Part shown: positions 26,968 through 36,746 of the stretch, in pieces
How the letters are laid out: each line of letters begins with the position of its first letter
How positions within the stretch are numbered: the first letter of the stretch is position 1
Assembly (NCBI RefSeq): GCF_019802045.1
Contig: NZ_JAHVHU010000011.1
Coordinates: forward strand, 62,001-126,000
Source of the DNA: Membranihabitans marinus
GTDB taxonomy: Bacteria > Bacteroidota > Bacteroidia > Chitinophagales > Saprospiraceae
Reading direction: 5' to 3'
Length of the DNA: 64,000 nt
Program-made: the position numbers and the translations under genes
The notes under the pieces: generated by a model
Told to the model about the DNA's origin: nothing
Databases searched by the model: none
What the model saw: the letters and a program-made list of their open reading frames with translations, nothing else

Positions 26968-28504
26968 TTTCATAGAAACTATAGAAAATACTTTTCGTGA
27001 AATCAGCGAAAGAAAAGCGGAGTTTACTCCCCGGATTCAGTATCGGGAAAAAGGTATCGTCACACATGTGTCATCCGGCATCGCCCTCGTGAGCGGGCTG
27101 CCGGGTACAGGGAACGAAGAGCTGCTGGAATTCCCCAATGGTCTGTTCGGAATCGCATTTAATCTGGATCCGGATGAAATAGGCGTAATCCTTCTGGGAC
27201 CGGAAGATCGATTGCGTGCCGGTGATCCGGTTACGAGGACCCACCGGATTGCTGATATTCCGGTCGGCGAGGAACTCTCAGGTCGCGTCGTGAATCCCCT
27301 CGGCTTACCCCTGGATGGCAAAGGTCCTGTGGTATCCAGCCAGAGGTACCCCGTCGAGCGTGCGGCCCCGCCAATCATGCATCGTGAAGCGGTCAATGTA
27401 CCATTGCAAACCGGGATCAAGGTCATCGATGCCATCATTCCGATCGGAAGGGGACAACGCGAACTGATCCTGGGAGATCGTCAGACGGGAAAGACTTCGA
27501 TCGCGATCGACACCATAATCAATCAAAAAGGTAAAAATGTCATCTGTGTTTATTGTGCGATCGCACAGCGCTCTGCTTCCGTGGCTAAGGTGATATCTCA
27601 GCTCAATGATCATGGCGCGATGGACTATACCACTGTCGTGGTCACCGAAGGGAACGATCCGCCGGGATTGCAATACATAGCACCGTACGCCGCCACAAGC
27701 ATTGCGGAATACTTTATGGAACAGGGATCCGACGTGTTGATCGTATACGATGACCTCACCCACCACGCCCGGGCCTACCGGGAACTCTCTCTTTTACTCC
27801 GGCGGCCACCAGGCAGGGAGGCCTTTCCGGGTGATATATTTTATATTCATTCCAGGTTGCTTGAAAGATCCACCCATCTGAACAAGGCTCATGGTGGAGG
27901 ATCCCTCACTGCGTTGCCTGTCATAGAAACAGAGGCACAAAATATTTCAGCGTATATTCCGACCAACTTGATCTCCATCACGGACGGACAGTTGTATCTT
28001 TCTCCGAGATTGTTCGACCTGGGTGTGTTACCGGCAGTGGATGTGGCTACTTCAGTCTCCCGGGTAGGTGGCAAAGCTCAGCTCACTGTGTATCGGGAAG
28101 TAGCCGGCAATCTGAAGCTGGCTTATGCCCAGTTTGAGGAATTGGAGTCATTTATGCGTTTTGGGACCCGAATGGATGAAAGAAGCAGAGAAATCATTGC
28201 GCATGGAAATCGGATAAGAGCCTGTCTAAAACAGCCCGAGTTGAATCCCGTTTCAGTCCCGGATCAAATCATGCTTTTACTGGCATTAACCGGCGGGTTA
28301 CTGAAAAATATTCCTCTGGAGAAAATACCAGAAGCAGAACGTTTACTCAGTCAGGGTTCATCCCGGCTTCCAGAGGAACTAGTGCGGCGCATTCACTCTT
28401 CCGAAGCACTGAAGGAAGTGGATAAAACCTTTATTTTCAGCGTGATTCAGGAGATTCTTCAGCCTTTGGTGGAAGATAATTTAGATTTTAGAGACGCATC
28501 ATGA
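26954..28504 (+). CDS. atpA: N-type ATPase subunit alpha
   Basis: The non-catalytic nucleotide-binding subunit of the head. From ATG 26954 the protein has 516 residues, the usual alpha length, and starts MSHPNFIETIENTFREISER. It has the beta-barrel region VSSGIALVSGLPGTGNEELLEF, the P-loop GDRQTGKTSIAIDTI (about residues 174-188), YVYCAIAQ-type CVYCAIAQRSASVAKV, LIVYDDLTHHARAYRELSLLLRRPPGREAFPGDIFY and the arginine-finger region ISITDGQLYL...VATSVSRVGG. An upstream in-frame extension to 26735 lies inside atpF and is not real. The next gene overlaps by four bases. Confidence 0.96.
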   Translation: MSHPNFIETIENTFREISERKAEFTPRIQYREKGIVTHVSSGIALVSGLPGTGNEELLEFPNGLFGIAFNLDPDEIGVILLGPEDRLRAGDPVTRTHRIADIPVGEELSGRVVNPLGLPLDGKGPVVSSQRYPVERAAPPIMHREAVNVPLQTGIKVIDAIIPIGRGQRELILGDRQTGKTSIAIDTIINQKGKNVICVYCAIAQRSASVAKVISQLNDHGAMDYTTVVVTEGNDPPGLQYIAPYAATSIAEYFMEQGSDVLIVYDDLTHHARAYRELSLLLRRPPGREAFPGDIFYIHSRLLERSTHLNKAHGGGSLTALPVIETEAQNISAYIPTNLISITDGQLYLSPRLFDLGVLPAVDVATSVSRVGGKAQLTVYREVAGNLKLAYAQFEELESFMRFGTRMDERSREIIAHGNRIRACLKQPELNPVSVPDQIMLLLALTGGLLKNIPLEKIPEAERLLSQGSSRLPEELVRRIHSSEALKEVDKTFIFSVIQEILQPLVEDNLDFRDAS

Positions 28505-29385
28505 CAGGTTCACTTGAGAACATACAACGGCGAACAAAGAGTGCCGGAGAGTTGGCTCTAGTCGTGCGGACCATGAAAGCCATGGCGATATCCAATATGA
28601 CCAGTTTTGAAATGGCTGTTGAGGCCTTACAGGATTACTATCGGTCGATTTCGCTGGGCATGTATGTTAGCTTAAGAGATCAGATCACCAGTGAGACAGT
28701 AATGCACGATCAAGCCGGACCCGTACGGCATGTAGCCATCGTCTTCGGTTCTGATCAGGGATTGGTCGGACCATTCAATGATACCATCAGTTTATTTTCA
28801 AAAAAAACATTGAAAGCAGTGCCGGGGCGGATGGAGTCCTGGGCAATTGGTGAGCGAACTTTTTTTCGCTTATCGGAATCAGAACTTTTTCCGACAAAAT
28901 TATTTACTGTCCCTACCTCTGTATCTGGTATCACGCCACTGGTTAATCATATTCTAACTCATATTGAGGAATTCAGAAAAAGCCCCAACTCAGGTTCCAT
29001 CTTCGTTTTTCACAACAGCCCCCTGACCGGCGAAACTTATCAGCCCAAAAGCCGGCGTTTGTTTCCGATAGATGAACAATGGGAACAGGAAGTCCGACAA
29101 CTCCGGTGGCCTACCAGGAATCTACCCGAAACGATTGGCCATCCAAAAGAAACATTGCGGACACTGGTTCGGGAATACCTATTCGTATCCCTTTACAAAG
29201 CCTGTGCCGAATCCCTGGCCAGTGAAAATGCCAGTCGGCTGGCGGCTATGACTCGAGCCGAAAAAAATATTGAAGAAATGCTGGAAGTGCTGCAACAAAA
29301 CTACAACCGGATGAGGCAAAGCATGATTGACGAAGAATTGTTTGATGTAGTGGCTGGATTTGAAGCGTTGAAAAAGAAAGGATAA
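28501..29385 (+). CDS. atpG: N-type ATPase subunit gamma
   Basis: The central rotor shaft. The 294-residue protein has the gamma start LENIQRRTKSAGELALVVRTMKAMAISNM, a central Rossmann-like part with IVFGSDQGLVGPFND, and the C-terminal helix NASRLAAMTRAEKNIEEMLEVLQQNYNRMRQSMIDEELFDVVAG. It is more divergent than the ordinary gamma, as is usual for N-type enzymes. It is the last gene of the operon; no further subunit gene and no clear terminator follow. Confidence 0.9.
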   Translation: MTGSLENIQRRTKSAGELALVVRTMKAMAISNMTSFEMAVEALQDYYRSISLGMYVSLRDQITSETVMHDQAGPVRHVAIVFGSDQGLVGPFNDTISLFSKKTLKAVPGRMESWAIGERTFFRLSESELFPTKLFTVPTSVSGITPLVNHILTHIEEFRKSPNSGSIFVFHNSPLTGETYQPKSRRLFPIDEQWEQEVRQLRWPTRNLPETIGHPKETLRTLVREYLFVSLYKACAESLASENASRLAAMTRAEKNIEEMLEVLQQNYNRMRQSMIDEELFDVVAGFEALKKKG

Positions 29386-30061
29386 ATCACAAGAGGGGCA
29401 TGGTGGGAGGAACTTGTAGTGGAGGTTGGAGGGAGAGGATAGTGCCTTACACCTCTGGAACAGGTCAGGTGTAAGGTTTACCTCATGACCTAAGGAAGGC
29501 CCCCCAATCTTCACACCAGGCCAGGTGCCTTCCACCAATACCTAGCCTGGATGAGCCAGAACCAATGAGGATGGGGGAAGAAGGTTGCTAGTGCGTGGAA
29601 TCATAAGTAATGTATGCTATAGAAGAGATTATTTTTTGACACATCGAAGAAGCAAAACCGCGCATAGCCATAGCTAAGTAAGGATTTTGATGATGAAGAT
29701 ATGTCAATAAAAGAAGCCTTCAATAGTGTATAGTATTTATGAGTTCGTGCACTAGTAGGGCAGGCGTGAGAGCGACCCGTCTTAACCCTTATTCTCCCCA
29801 ATGATATCACTATGTAATAAATCTTGCCAAAAAATGGCTGGATTTGATTTGCAAGACACATAACGGATCAATTAGTAAACTCCCAGAGGTGAATTTTGTA
29901 CCAAACTCTTGAACAGAACTTGGCAGGATCCAAAGTATCGGCGACTTTTTACATTGTGATCCATCTCTGGCGGATCGTTGCCGGTTGAAGAGCACCAAAA
30001 CGGGAAATAATTCCCCATCGCTATGGATATTCATCAGGAATGTTGCTCAAGCCAGCCCGGA
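29386..30061. other. Intergenic stretch without a recognisable gene
   Basis: About 675 bases between atpG and the end of the convergent repeat-rich T9SS gene. It holds one perfect 10-bp inverted repeat, CCTTACACCT at 29445-29454 and AGGTGTAAGG at 29467-29476, with no run of T after it, so it is not a standard terminator. The sequence around it (to about 29560) is purine-rich and unlike the flanking genes. The reading frames here are short and have no coding character that I can see. Confidence 0.5.
29445..29476. terminator. Hairpin downstream of the N-ATPase operon (possible terminator)
   Basis: A perfect 10-bp stem with a 12-base loop lies 60 bp after the atpG stop. It could stop or stabilise the operon transcript, but it lacks a T-tract. 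It could equally be part of a larger unknown palindromic element. Confidence 0.3.
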
Positions 30062-32530
30062 TCATTGATTGAACAACAGGATCTTTTTGGTAGCTACAAA
30101 TCCTTGATTTTCTAATCTGATAAAATACATTCCATGAGCTTGTTTGCTCAAGTCAAGTACTGATCCATTTTCTACTCTGCCATTTTCCATGACCCGTCCC
30201 AGGTGGTTGAATATGGTATAGTTGAGCGAGATTCCTTTTTGAACCTCTATTTTTATCCGACCTGAGGTGGGGTTGGGATATATGGAAACTGGCTTTATTT
30301 CGGCAGCGCTTATTTCAGAATAATCAGGAATGCCTGGTTCCACTAGAGACCCAGCCATCGCAGTGGTATCGCGAACCGGTACCAGCAGGATAGTTTCCAG
30401 ATCCAAGGTAGAATCTCCGGAAAGAACTAGCGTATCCGACCAGCCGTCCGCCATGATCAGCGAGTCGGGATGAAAAGCTTCATATCCAGGTGGTACATCA
30501 ATATTAATCCGGTACGATCCCGGAAGAAGCGGACTAAAAACGACAGTGCCCTTGCTGCCTTGCCAATTGCCAGATAAACGGGTATCCACAGGATTGGACC
30601 CTGTAACAGAATCAATCCGATAAAGGGTCACCGGAATAGAGTCTGTACCGACGCCACCGGGGAACCGGGCCGCTGGCAAGTCGGATTCCTTTACGATATG
30701 TGCTTTGATCCTATTGAGATCAGGTCGGGGTACCGAATGGATATAGATCATCTGGTCGCGGAAGGATTTGTTCCCCACACCGTCTTCGGCCGTCCACCGG
30801 CGGACAAAAGCCAGGGTATCACTGGTTTCGGGATCCACTATGGGCGTTGTGGTCACTGTATCCCACACCACATACCGGCAGATATCGAGGATACGGACAT
30901 CGGAGGGTGCCGGAGGAAGACGATCAGGTGAATCGATGCTGATATCAGGCGGAAAATTCCGGAAAACGGGCGGGTCCAGGTCGTAAAGTGCCACAAAGTT
31001 TTCGAAGGATTTTGTTACCCCACACCGGTCTGTCACTTCATATGTATACTCCAGCAGTTTCCACATCCCGTGAGGCCGGGGTTCGGGAAGATCTGCCGGG
31101 TATATGTTGCTTCGAAAAGAAATCCTCCCCCGGTGTGGGCTGATGTCCAGGTCGTCTCTGGAAATATCAGGGGGCAGGCAGTCGGTTAGATGGATCGTAT
31201 CTCCCCGGGCTACACCGGATACCAATTGAATCTCCAGGGACGGCAAAATCCGTAAAGTCTGTGTCGCTTCCAGCTTACCGAGGTTATTATAATCCGCCCC
31301 TGGTGCGATTCTTAGTTCTCCTTTCAATTCATATTTCCCCGGATTAACGCCATTATAGCCTCCTTTTTTCCACTCCACCGAAACCTCGACTACGCTGTCA
31401 TCTTCCAATGTTACCAAAACAATGTCTGGCAAGTTTCTGACATCTTCCCAAGCAGTACCGTAACATAGTTCTACGATGGCTTCTGGATCTGACACCGAGA
31501 CCACTTCCGGCAAACAGGCGTATGCCACGTCCGCTTCTGTGGCACACTCTCCGGTATTATTACTTATCGTTCTGGGCCCTGTTCCTTCTAAGTAGGTGCA
31601 GATGTTGGACAGGTCGCAATAGGAGAGTATAGGATTATCTTGTATCCGTAAATCCGTGATCGATCCCGGATCAATGTTTTCCAGCCCCTCGAGGGAAGGT
31701 AGTATGGCATTATTCTGAATCCACAGCCACCCCCCGACCGATGACAAGGACGATAAACCATCCACATTCGTCAAAGAACTATTATCTCGAATGTCCAGAT
31801 TTCCGCCGACCGATGACAAGGACGATAATCCGTCCAAATTCGCCAAAGCACCATTATTGTAAAGAGCCAGATCACCACCGATCGATGACAAGGACGATAA
31901 ACCACCCACATTTGTCAAAGAAACATTACTCACAATATAAAGTTTCCTGCCGATCGACAACAATGACGATAAACCGTCCACATTCGTCAAAGAGCTATTA
32001 TAAAAAATGTAAAGACTCGCGCCGATCGAATTCAAGGCGGATAAACCGTCCACATTCATCAAAGAACTATTATCTCGAATTTCCAGAACGACGCCGATCG
32101 ATGTCAAGGACGATAATCCGTCCACATTCGCCAGAGAACCATTATTATAAATATTCAGACCCCCGTCGATCGATGTCAAGGACGATAAACCGTCCACATT
32201 CGCCAGAGAACCATTATTATAAATATTCAGATCCCCGCCGATCGATGACAATGACGATAAACCGTCCACATTCTTCAAAGAACTATTATTGTAAATAAGC
32301 AGATACCCGCCGATCGTTTCCAGGTTTTCGAGGGGGCTTAAGTCCATAATATTATTTCCGGATATGCCAAGATGGCCGGGCAGAGTCGTGCAAGATGGAT
32401 AATTCGTGGCAAAGGCATTAACCTCAGCCTGAGACAAGAGGGTGACATCCCCGGTGGGGCATTGCGCCCGTGCTACTATGGTAAGAAAAATGAAGAATAA
32501 GAGGTGTGGAATAATGGTTTGAGGTTTCAT
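30062..32530 (-). CDS. Large secreted protein with 24-residue repeats and T9SS sorting domain
   Basis: From ATG 32530 the 822-residue protein starts with a signal peptide (MKPQTIIPHLLFFIFLTIVARAQ). Residues of about 60-300 hold about eight near-identical 24-residue repeats of the type NVDGLSSLSSIGGDLNIYNN, resembling receptor L-domain/leucine-rich solenoids. The middle part looks like immunoglobulin-like and carbohydrate-type beta domains (about 310-700, with GxYRINIDVPPGYEAF). The last 75 residues are a T9SS sorting domain (VSIYPNPTSGRIKIEV, HGMYFIRL). It is probably a cell-surface adhesin or binding protein. The 72-bp repeat units are also similar at the DNA level. Another start 48 bp upstream is unlikely because it would lack a signal peptide. 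Confidence 0.88.
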   Translation of the reverse strand: MKPQTIIPHLLFFIFLTIVARAQCPTGDVTLLSQAEVNAFATNYPSCTTLPGHLGISGNNIMDLSPLENLETIGGYLLIYNNSSLKNVDGLSSLSSIGGDLNIYNNGSLANVDGLSSLTSIDGGLNIYNNGSLANVDGLSSLTSIGVVLEIRDNSSLMNVDGLSALNSIGASLYIFYNSSLTNVDGLSSLLSIGRKLYIVSNVSLTNVGGLSSLSSIGGDLALYNNGALANLDGLSSLSSVGGNLDIRDNSSLTNVDGLSSLSSVGGWLWIQNNAILPSLEGLENIDPGSITDLRIQDNPILSYCDLSNICTYLEGTGPRTISNNTGECATEADVAYACLPEVVSVSDPEAIVELCYGTAWEDVRNLPDIVLVTLEDDSVVEVSVEWKKGGYNGVNPGKYELKGELRIAPGADYNNLGKLEATQTLRILPSLEIQLVSGVARGDTIHLTDCLPPDISRDDLDISPHRGRISFRSNIYPADLPEPRPHGMWKLLEYTYEVTDRCGVTKSFENFVALYDLDPPVFRNFPPDISIDSPDRLPPAPSDVRILDICRYVVWDTVTTTPIVDPETSDTLAFVRRWTAEDGVGNKSFRDQMIYIHSVPRPDLNRIKAHIVKESDLPAARFPGGVGTDSIPVTLYRIDSVTGSNPVDTRLSGNWQGSKGTVVFSPLLPGSYRINIDVPPGYEAFHPDSLIMADGWSDTLVLSGDSTLDLETILLVPVRDTTAMAGSLVEPGIPDYSEISAAEIKPVSIYPNPTSGRIKIEVQKGISLNYTIFNHLGRVMENGRVENGSVLDLSKQAHGMYFIRLENQGFVATKKILLFNQ
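31740..32330 (-). repeat. 72-bp in-frame tandem repeats in the surface protein gene
   Basis: About eight units of 72 bp, each encoding one 24-residue solenoid turn, are very similar in DNA sequence (for example CCGTCCACATTCG occurs in most units on the plus strand). Such repeats can expand or contract by recombination. Unit boundaries are approximate. Confidence 0.8.
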
Positions 32531-32578
32531 AGAATATGGAAGTATTAAAGCTAAGGTAATATCAAATTTTCGGCGCAC

Positions 32579-32968
32579 GATTCGTTAATAAAATAATTTG
32601 TATAAATATAAAATAAATATTCGGTAAATTCCAATAACCTTAAAGTATAATGTGCTTGCTTGAAAATAATTATATATATATAGCATTAGCCAGATCTTTT
32701 GCGCACCAGTGCATCATGAACTAAATTCTTAAGGTAGTAAACGGGATGGATGACTGAATGAAGCCTGCAGGCACAAGGTCCAGTGGACCTTGGATGAGGG
32801 AACCGAAAATCTCCTTTTTCGCGCGGGCAAGCTTACATCTTTGGACCGGATTGAACTCTTGCAACTTAAAAACACCCTTTATACCCCGTGCATTTCAACA
32901 CAATGCCATACCGCGTCCCGCGGCATGCGGGAGGCATTATTCCACAGGGCGAGTCAAAACCGGATCGA
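32579..32968. other. Intergenic stretch, no gene seen
   Basis: About 390 bases between the start of the surface protein gene and the end of ftsH, both on the minus strand. The part next to the surface protein gene is very AT-rich (32580-32690, with repeated TATA) and is a likely promoter zone. A short palindrome, TCCCGC-GGCAT-GCGGGA, lies near 32915-32931 and may act in ftsH termination, though no T-run follows. Confidence 0.45.
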
Positions 32969-34900
32969 TTATTTCGTTCCAGTCCCTAATAATGTTGCTG
33001 CTTTCCGTTTCCCTAAAATTCGTACTAAATCTTCTTTGTCCGCTTCTTCTTTGTCCAGTAAAAGCTGTGCCAGCTCTGTGAGTTCATCCTTATGCTCGGT
33101 CAAGATGCTCAGTGCGCGGTTGTATTGGGAAAGAATCAGCTGCTGTACTTCTTGATCGATAAGCTTCCCCATATTTTCGCTGTACGGCTTACCGAGTAGG
33201 CGCTCATATTGACCGGTGGAATCGTAAAAACTGATCGGCCCAATTTCTTTATCAAATCCATAATAAGCCACCATGTTATAAGCTTGCTTTGTCACCTTCT
33301 CCAGATCATCCAACGCTCCAGATGACACTTCATCAAAAATAATCTCTTCAGCTGCCCGGCCGGCCAACATGGCACACATTTGATCTAAAAACTGCCCCTT
33401 GGTAACAATCTGACGTTCTTTAGGCAAATACCACGCTGCACCCAATGACTTCCCTCTGGGAATGATCGATACCTTGACCAAAGAATCCACATTTTCCATA
33501 TACCAGCTGGCTACCGCATGACCGGCTTCATGGTGAGCCACAATATATTTTTCTTTGGGTGAAATAATTTTACTTTTCCGTTCCAGTCCGCCCACAATCC
33601 GATCCCGCGCCTGTGCAAAATCATTTTGTGATATCATATTCTTTTTATGACGGGCTGCATATAGTGCCGCTTCGTTGCAAATGTTCGCAATATCAGCGCC
33701 CGAAAAGCCCGGTGTCAATGCCGCCAGCAGTTCCACATCCACATCATCGTCCAGCTTCAGTGGTTTGAGGTGAACCCGGAATATTTGAATCCTTTCTTCT
33801 TTAGTGGGCAATTCCAGATAGATGTGACGGTCGAATCGGCCCGCCCTTAACAGTGCTTTATCCAGGGTCTCTACACGGTTCGTCGCAGCCAGGACGATCA
33901 CACCCGTGTTGGGTCCAAAACCATCCAACTCCGCAAGCATTTGATTCAGGGTATTTTCTCTTTCATCGTTGGATTGGAGGGCATTCCCCTTATCCCGGCT
34001 ACGCCCTACAGCATCGATTTCATCAATAAAGATGATACTGGGTGCCTTTTCCTTGGCTTTTTTAAAGAGATCCCGTACCCGGGATGCACCCACCCCTACA
34101 AACATTTCAACAAATTCTGAACCCGATAATGAAAAGAAAGGCACCCGGGCTTCGCCAGCCACCGCCTTAGCGAGTAATGTCTTCCCTGTGCCCGGAGGCC
34201 CATACAAGAGAATGCCTTTAGGTATTTTAGCGCCGAGTCTGGTATACTCACTCGGATTTTTGAGAAAATCCACCACCTCCATCACCTCAACTTTGGCTTC
34301 TTTCAAACCGGCTACATCTTCAAAAGTGACTTCACTTCGAGTATCGATATCAGTGAGTTTGGCCGTTGATTTTCCGAAATTGAACATGGAGCCGATTCCT
34401 CCGCCTTGGCCCATTCTACCCATTCTCCGGAAAATAAAAAGCCAAAAAAGCACAATCAATGCAAAAGGCAAGAGCCAGGAAATACCACTCCACCAGTTGA
34501 CCCGGTTTTCGTATTTGAGTTCGACCTTCTCTGCCGGTGTAAAGTCTTGCTGAGCTTCTTCCCATTTGCTTTCAAAACCTTCAATCGACCCAATTTGCAT
34601 CGTATAATGCGGCGCGGCCATCCCCTGAAAGAAATTATCCGGAATATCCTGGTATTTCTCTTCTTCCAGCCGGCCCGGTTTAATGTAAATCTCCGCCTGT
34701 TCTTTGTTAACCACCACTACTTTTTCGACATCATGTTGACTCAGCATATCCTGCTCAAAGCGCAACCAGCTTATTTCCGCCCCCTCTGTAGCTGGATTCA
34801 TAAGGTAAGACCCGATCAATATCACCAAGAACACGGCATATATCCAATAAATATTAAAGCCCTTTGGTGATTTTTTTTCATTAGATTTTTTTGCTTGCAT
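32969..34900 (-). CDS. ftsH: ATP-dependent zinc metalloprotease FtsH
   Basis: A membrane-bound AAA+ protease that removes damaged or regulatory membrane proteins. From ATG 34900 the protein has 643 residues: a first membrane helix ([18 protein letters not shown]), a periplasmic segment of about 90 residues, a second helix ([16 protein letters not shown]), the AAA module with GPPGTGKT (about 231-238), [12 protein letters not shown] and the SRH region [20 protein letters not shown], and the zinc site HEAGH at 457-461. An ATG 48 bp upstream is possible but adds an atypical N-terminus. Many Bacteroidota have one essential ftsH; this copy, sitting among stress genes, may be it or a second one. Confidence 0.95.
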   Translation of the reverse strand: MQAKKSNEKKSPKGFNIYWIYAVFLVILIGSYLMNPATEGAEISWLRFEQDMLSQHDVEKVVVVNKEQAEIYIKPGRLEEEKYQDIPDNFFQGMAAPHYTMQIGSIEGFESKWEEAQQDFTPAEKVELKYENRVNWWSGISWLLPFALIVLFWLFIFRRMGRMGQGGGIGSMFNFGKSTAKLTDIDTRSEVTFEDVAGLKEAKVEVMEVVDFLKNPSEYTRLGAKIPKGILLYGPPGTGKTLLAKAVAGEARVPFFSLSGSEFVEMFVGVGASRVRDLFKKAKEKAPSIIFIDEIDAVGRSRDKGNALQSNDERENTLNQMLAELDGFGPNTGVIVLAATNRVETLDKALLRAGRFDRHIYLELPTKEERIQIFRVHLKPLKLDDDVDVELLAALTPGFSGADIANICNEAALYAARHKKNMISQNDFAQARDRIVGGLERKSKIISPKEKYIVAHHEAGHAVASWYMENVDSLVKVSIIPRGKSLGAAWYLPKERQIVTKGQFLDQMCAMLAGRAAEEIIFDEVSSGALDDLEKVTKQAYNMVAYYGFDKEIGPISFYDSTGQYERLLGKPYSENMGKLIDQEVQQLILSQYNRALSILTEHKDELTELAQLLLDKEEADKEDLVRILGKRKAATLLGTGTK

Positions 34901-34948
34901 TTTGCTTGATTTGTGATAGCTTACATTGAGTCCACTCCAGAAAATCAT

Positions 34949-35460
34949 ATTTTAAAATGATTAGCCCCGGTGCTTTAGCCCGAGATATCTATCATGACAC
35001 ACATATTGGCTTTCACCATTAATAAATTAACACATTCAGGGATAAAGCCCAATATAATTTTGCATTATCATCCCCGGCCTAAAGGCACGGGGCTAATAAA
35101 ATAATAAACTGACTTTTCGGAGTAAGCTCATACATTCAATAATTTGACCTGACGATCCAGATCATCACACGGTCACCGGCCCGTCTCATAAAATGTCAGT
35201 CAACAATTAATCCCTACTGCACCAGCCCTTGGAATATAAGCATAAAAATAAGGAACTCTGTACATTTAAGCCACATCCTTGGTCAGTCATGCAAATGATA
35301 GTAATCAGGCAGTAAGCGCGACATAGAAGGTAACGGGAAGTACCTGATATAAGATCACTTTGAAATTCTTTCGTTCTCGTTTTTTATTCCAGTCTAATTC
35401 CCCGCATACTAATCCGTATTATCCATACTTTTCAGTACATTTAATAAAATAAATCAAAAT
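34949..35460. other. Divergent intergenic region between ftsH and glk
   Basis: About 510 bases containing the 136-bp palindromic element and, to its right, about 360 bases with no gene. This region must hold the promoters of the two divergent genes, but I could not fix a -33/-7 pair of the Bacteroidota type with confidence. Confidence 0.5.
34961..35096. repeat. 136-bp palindromic element, copy 1
   Basis: Outer arms TTAGCCCCGGTGCTTTAGCC (34961-) and GGCCTAAAGGCACGGGGCTAA (-35096) form a long imperfect inverted repeat. Inside lies a second inverted pair, ATTGGCTTT...AAAGCCCAAT. A copy of nearly the same length, nested arms and shared internal bases (TTTTGC-A/G-TTATCAT) lies at 48709-48845. It holds no gene and appears to be a non-autonomous, REP- or MITE-like repeat. 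Confidence 0.75.
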
Positions 35461-36477
35461 ATGTTGCCTTTGCTATTTCCCATGCATCACGAGATCACTC
35501 ACCATGCTGTTTCTGTCCTTGCGGCTGATGTAGGTGGTACTACATCGAATCTCGCTCTCATCGAAATGAAAGGAGATCAGAAAAAAATACTCAAACAACA
35601 GAATTATCCTTCCCAGAAACATCAAAGCATGTCCGAGATAATCAAAGATTTTTTGAAAAATCAACCGAAGCCCGATACCTGTTGTATTGGCGTGGCCGGA
35701 CCGGTATTTCATGGGAGTGCGAAGCCAACCAATCTCTCCTGGGAAGTAAACAGCCGCGAAATCATCCGGCAGCTGGGTCTTCCTAAGGTCCACTTGATCA
35801 ATGATCTGGAAGCAACCGCTTTTGGATTGGCCATGCTCACTGATGAGGATGTAGTAGTTATTCATCAAGGCAGTACTCAGCCTTCGGGCAATGCCGCTAT
35901 ACTGGCTCCTGGGACAGGCTTGGGTGAATCGGGAATCTATTTTGATGGAACATATTACCATCCATTTGCCTCAGAAGGTGGACACTGCGAATTTCCGGCT
36001 CGGGATAAATTCGATTTTGAATTGTATAAATACCTGCAGAAAAAGCACGGGTATGTCAGCAATGAACGGTTGATCTGTGGCCCCGGCATTGTCAATATCT
36101 ACGAATTTCTAACAGAAAATAAAAATCTGGAGGAACCCGCGTGGGTGACTCATAAGGTTGACAGCGGTGATTCCGCAGCCGAAATTAGTCAGCACATCGA
36201 ACATAGTCCACGGTGTCACAAAACCATGCGACTTTTTATTCATTATCTGGCTCGTGAAGCGGCCAACCTTGCTTTGAAAATGAAGGCCACCGGCGGGTTG
36301 TTTATAGGAGGTGGCATTGCTCCTCAAATAGTCCCATTATTTGAAAAATTTCACTTCAACGATTCTTTTGTGCGCAGTGGTCGAATGAATTATCTTTTAA
36401 AAAAAGTACCTGTTCGCATTCTGTTAAACCCCGAAACAGCCTTGCTGGGGGCCGCCTATTATGGGGCGACGAGGTGA
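35461..36477 (+). CDS. glk: Glucokinase, ROK-independent Glk family
   Basis: Phosphorylates glucose with ATP at the entry to glycolysis. The 338-residue protein has the phosphate-1 motif LAADVGGTTSNLALIEM (about residues 20-36), GVAGPVFHG, the sugar-binding LINDLEATAFGL, the phosphate-2 motif ILAPGTGLGESGI and the ASEGGHCEFPARD segment that fits the Glk family rather than ROK kinases. The C-terminus has GGLFIGGGIAPQI. ATG 35461 is used; a second ATG at 35482 is possible. It stands alone on the plus strand, divergent from ftsH. Confidence 0.9.
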   Translation: MLPLLFPMHHEITHHAVSVLAADVGGTTSNLALIEMKGDQKKILKQQNYPSQKHQSMSEIIKDFLKNQPKPDTCCIGVAGPVFHGSAKPTNLSWEVNSREIIRQLGLPKVHLINDLEATAFGLAMLTDEDVVVIHQGSTQPSGNAAILAPGTGLGESGIYFDGTYYHPFASEGGHCEFPARDKFDFELYKYLQKKHGYVSNERLICGPGIVNIYEFLTENKNLEEPAWVTHKVDSGDSAAEISQHIEHSPRCHKTMRLFIHYLAREAANLALKMKATGGLFIGGGIAPQIVPLFEKFHFNDSFVRSGRMNYLLKKVPVRILLNPETALLGAAYYGATR

Positions 36478-36623
36478 ATATCAGCACTACTTTCTTACAC
36501 CAATACCAGCTCGTTGGAATTTGATATCCATCAGGATGAAGGACAAGAATGAAGTTCGATAAGTTATATTTGGTTCCGCTTGCACAAGTGCTCCAATTCA
36601 GAAGTTGTATGCATTATAATGAG

Positions 36624-36710
36624 GCGCTCCCAGATTGTTCCACGTTCACGGATCGCCTCTCACAAGAAGCGATTCGTGAGCGCAGAGGAAACGTCGCGAT
36701 CTGGAAGCGC
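36624..36710. repeat. Long hairpin between convergent genes
   Basis: In the gap between glk (+) and the flavoprotein gene (-), GCGCTCCCAGAT (36624-36635) pairs, with one mismatch, with ATCTGGAAGCGC (36699-36710). Inside, GTTCACGGATCGC (36644-36656) pairs over all 13 positions, two as G-T, with GCGATTCGTGAGC (36669-36681). This roughly 87-base foldback may serve both transcripts as a terminator or may be another palindromic element. A 60-codon frame across it is not convincing. Confidence 0.65.
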
Positions 36711-36746
36711 GAGATAATACCTATACATTAATTTTGATTTGGTGCA

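Noticed and set aside
31741-32298. A 185-residue plus-strand frame opposite the repeat-rich surface protein
   Set aside because: It mirrors the 72-bp repeats of the real gene and has no start region or known domain.
36549-36731. A 60-residue frame between glk and the flavoprotein gene
   Set aside because: It lies across the long hairpin, has no recognisable domain and no coding character.
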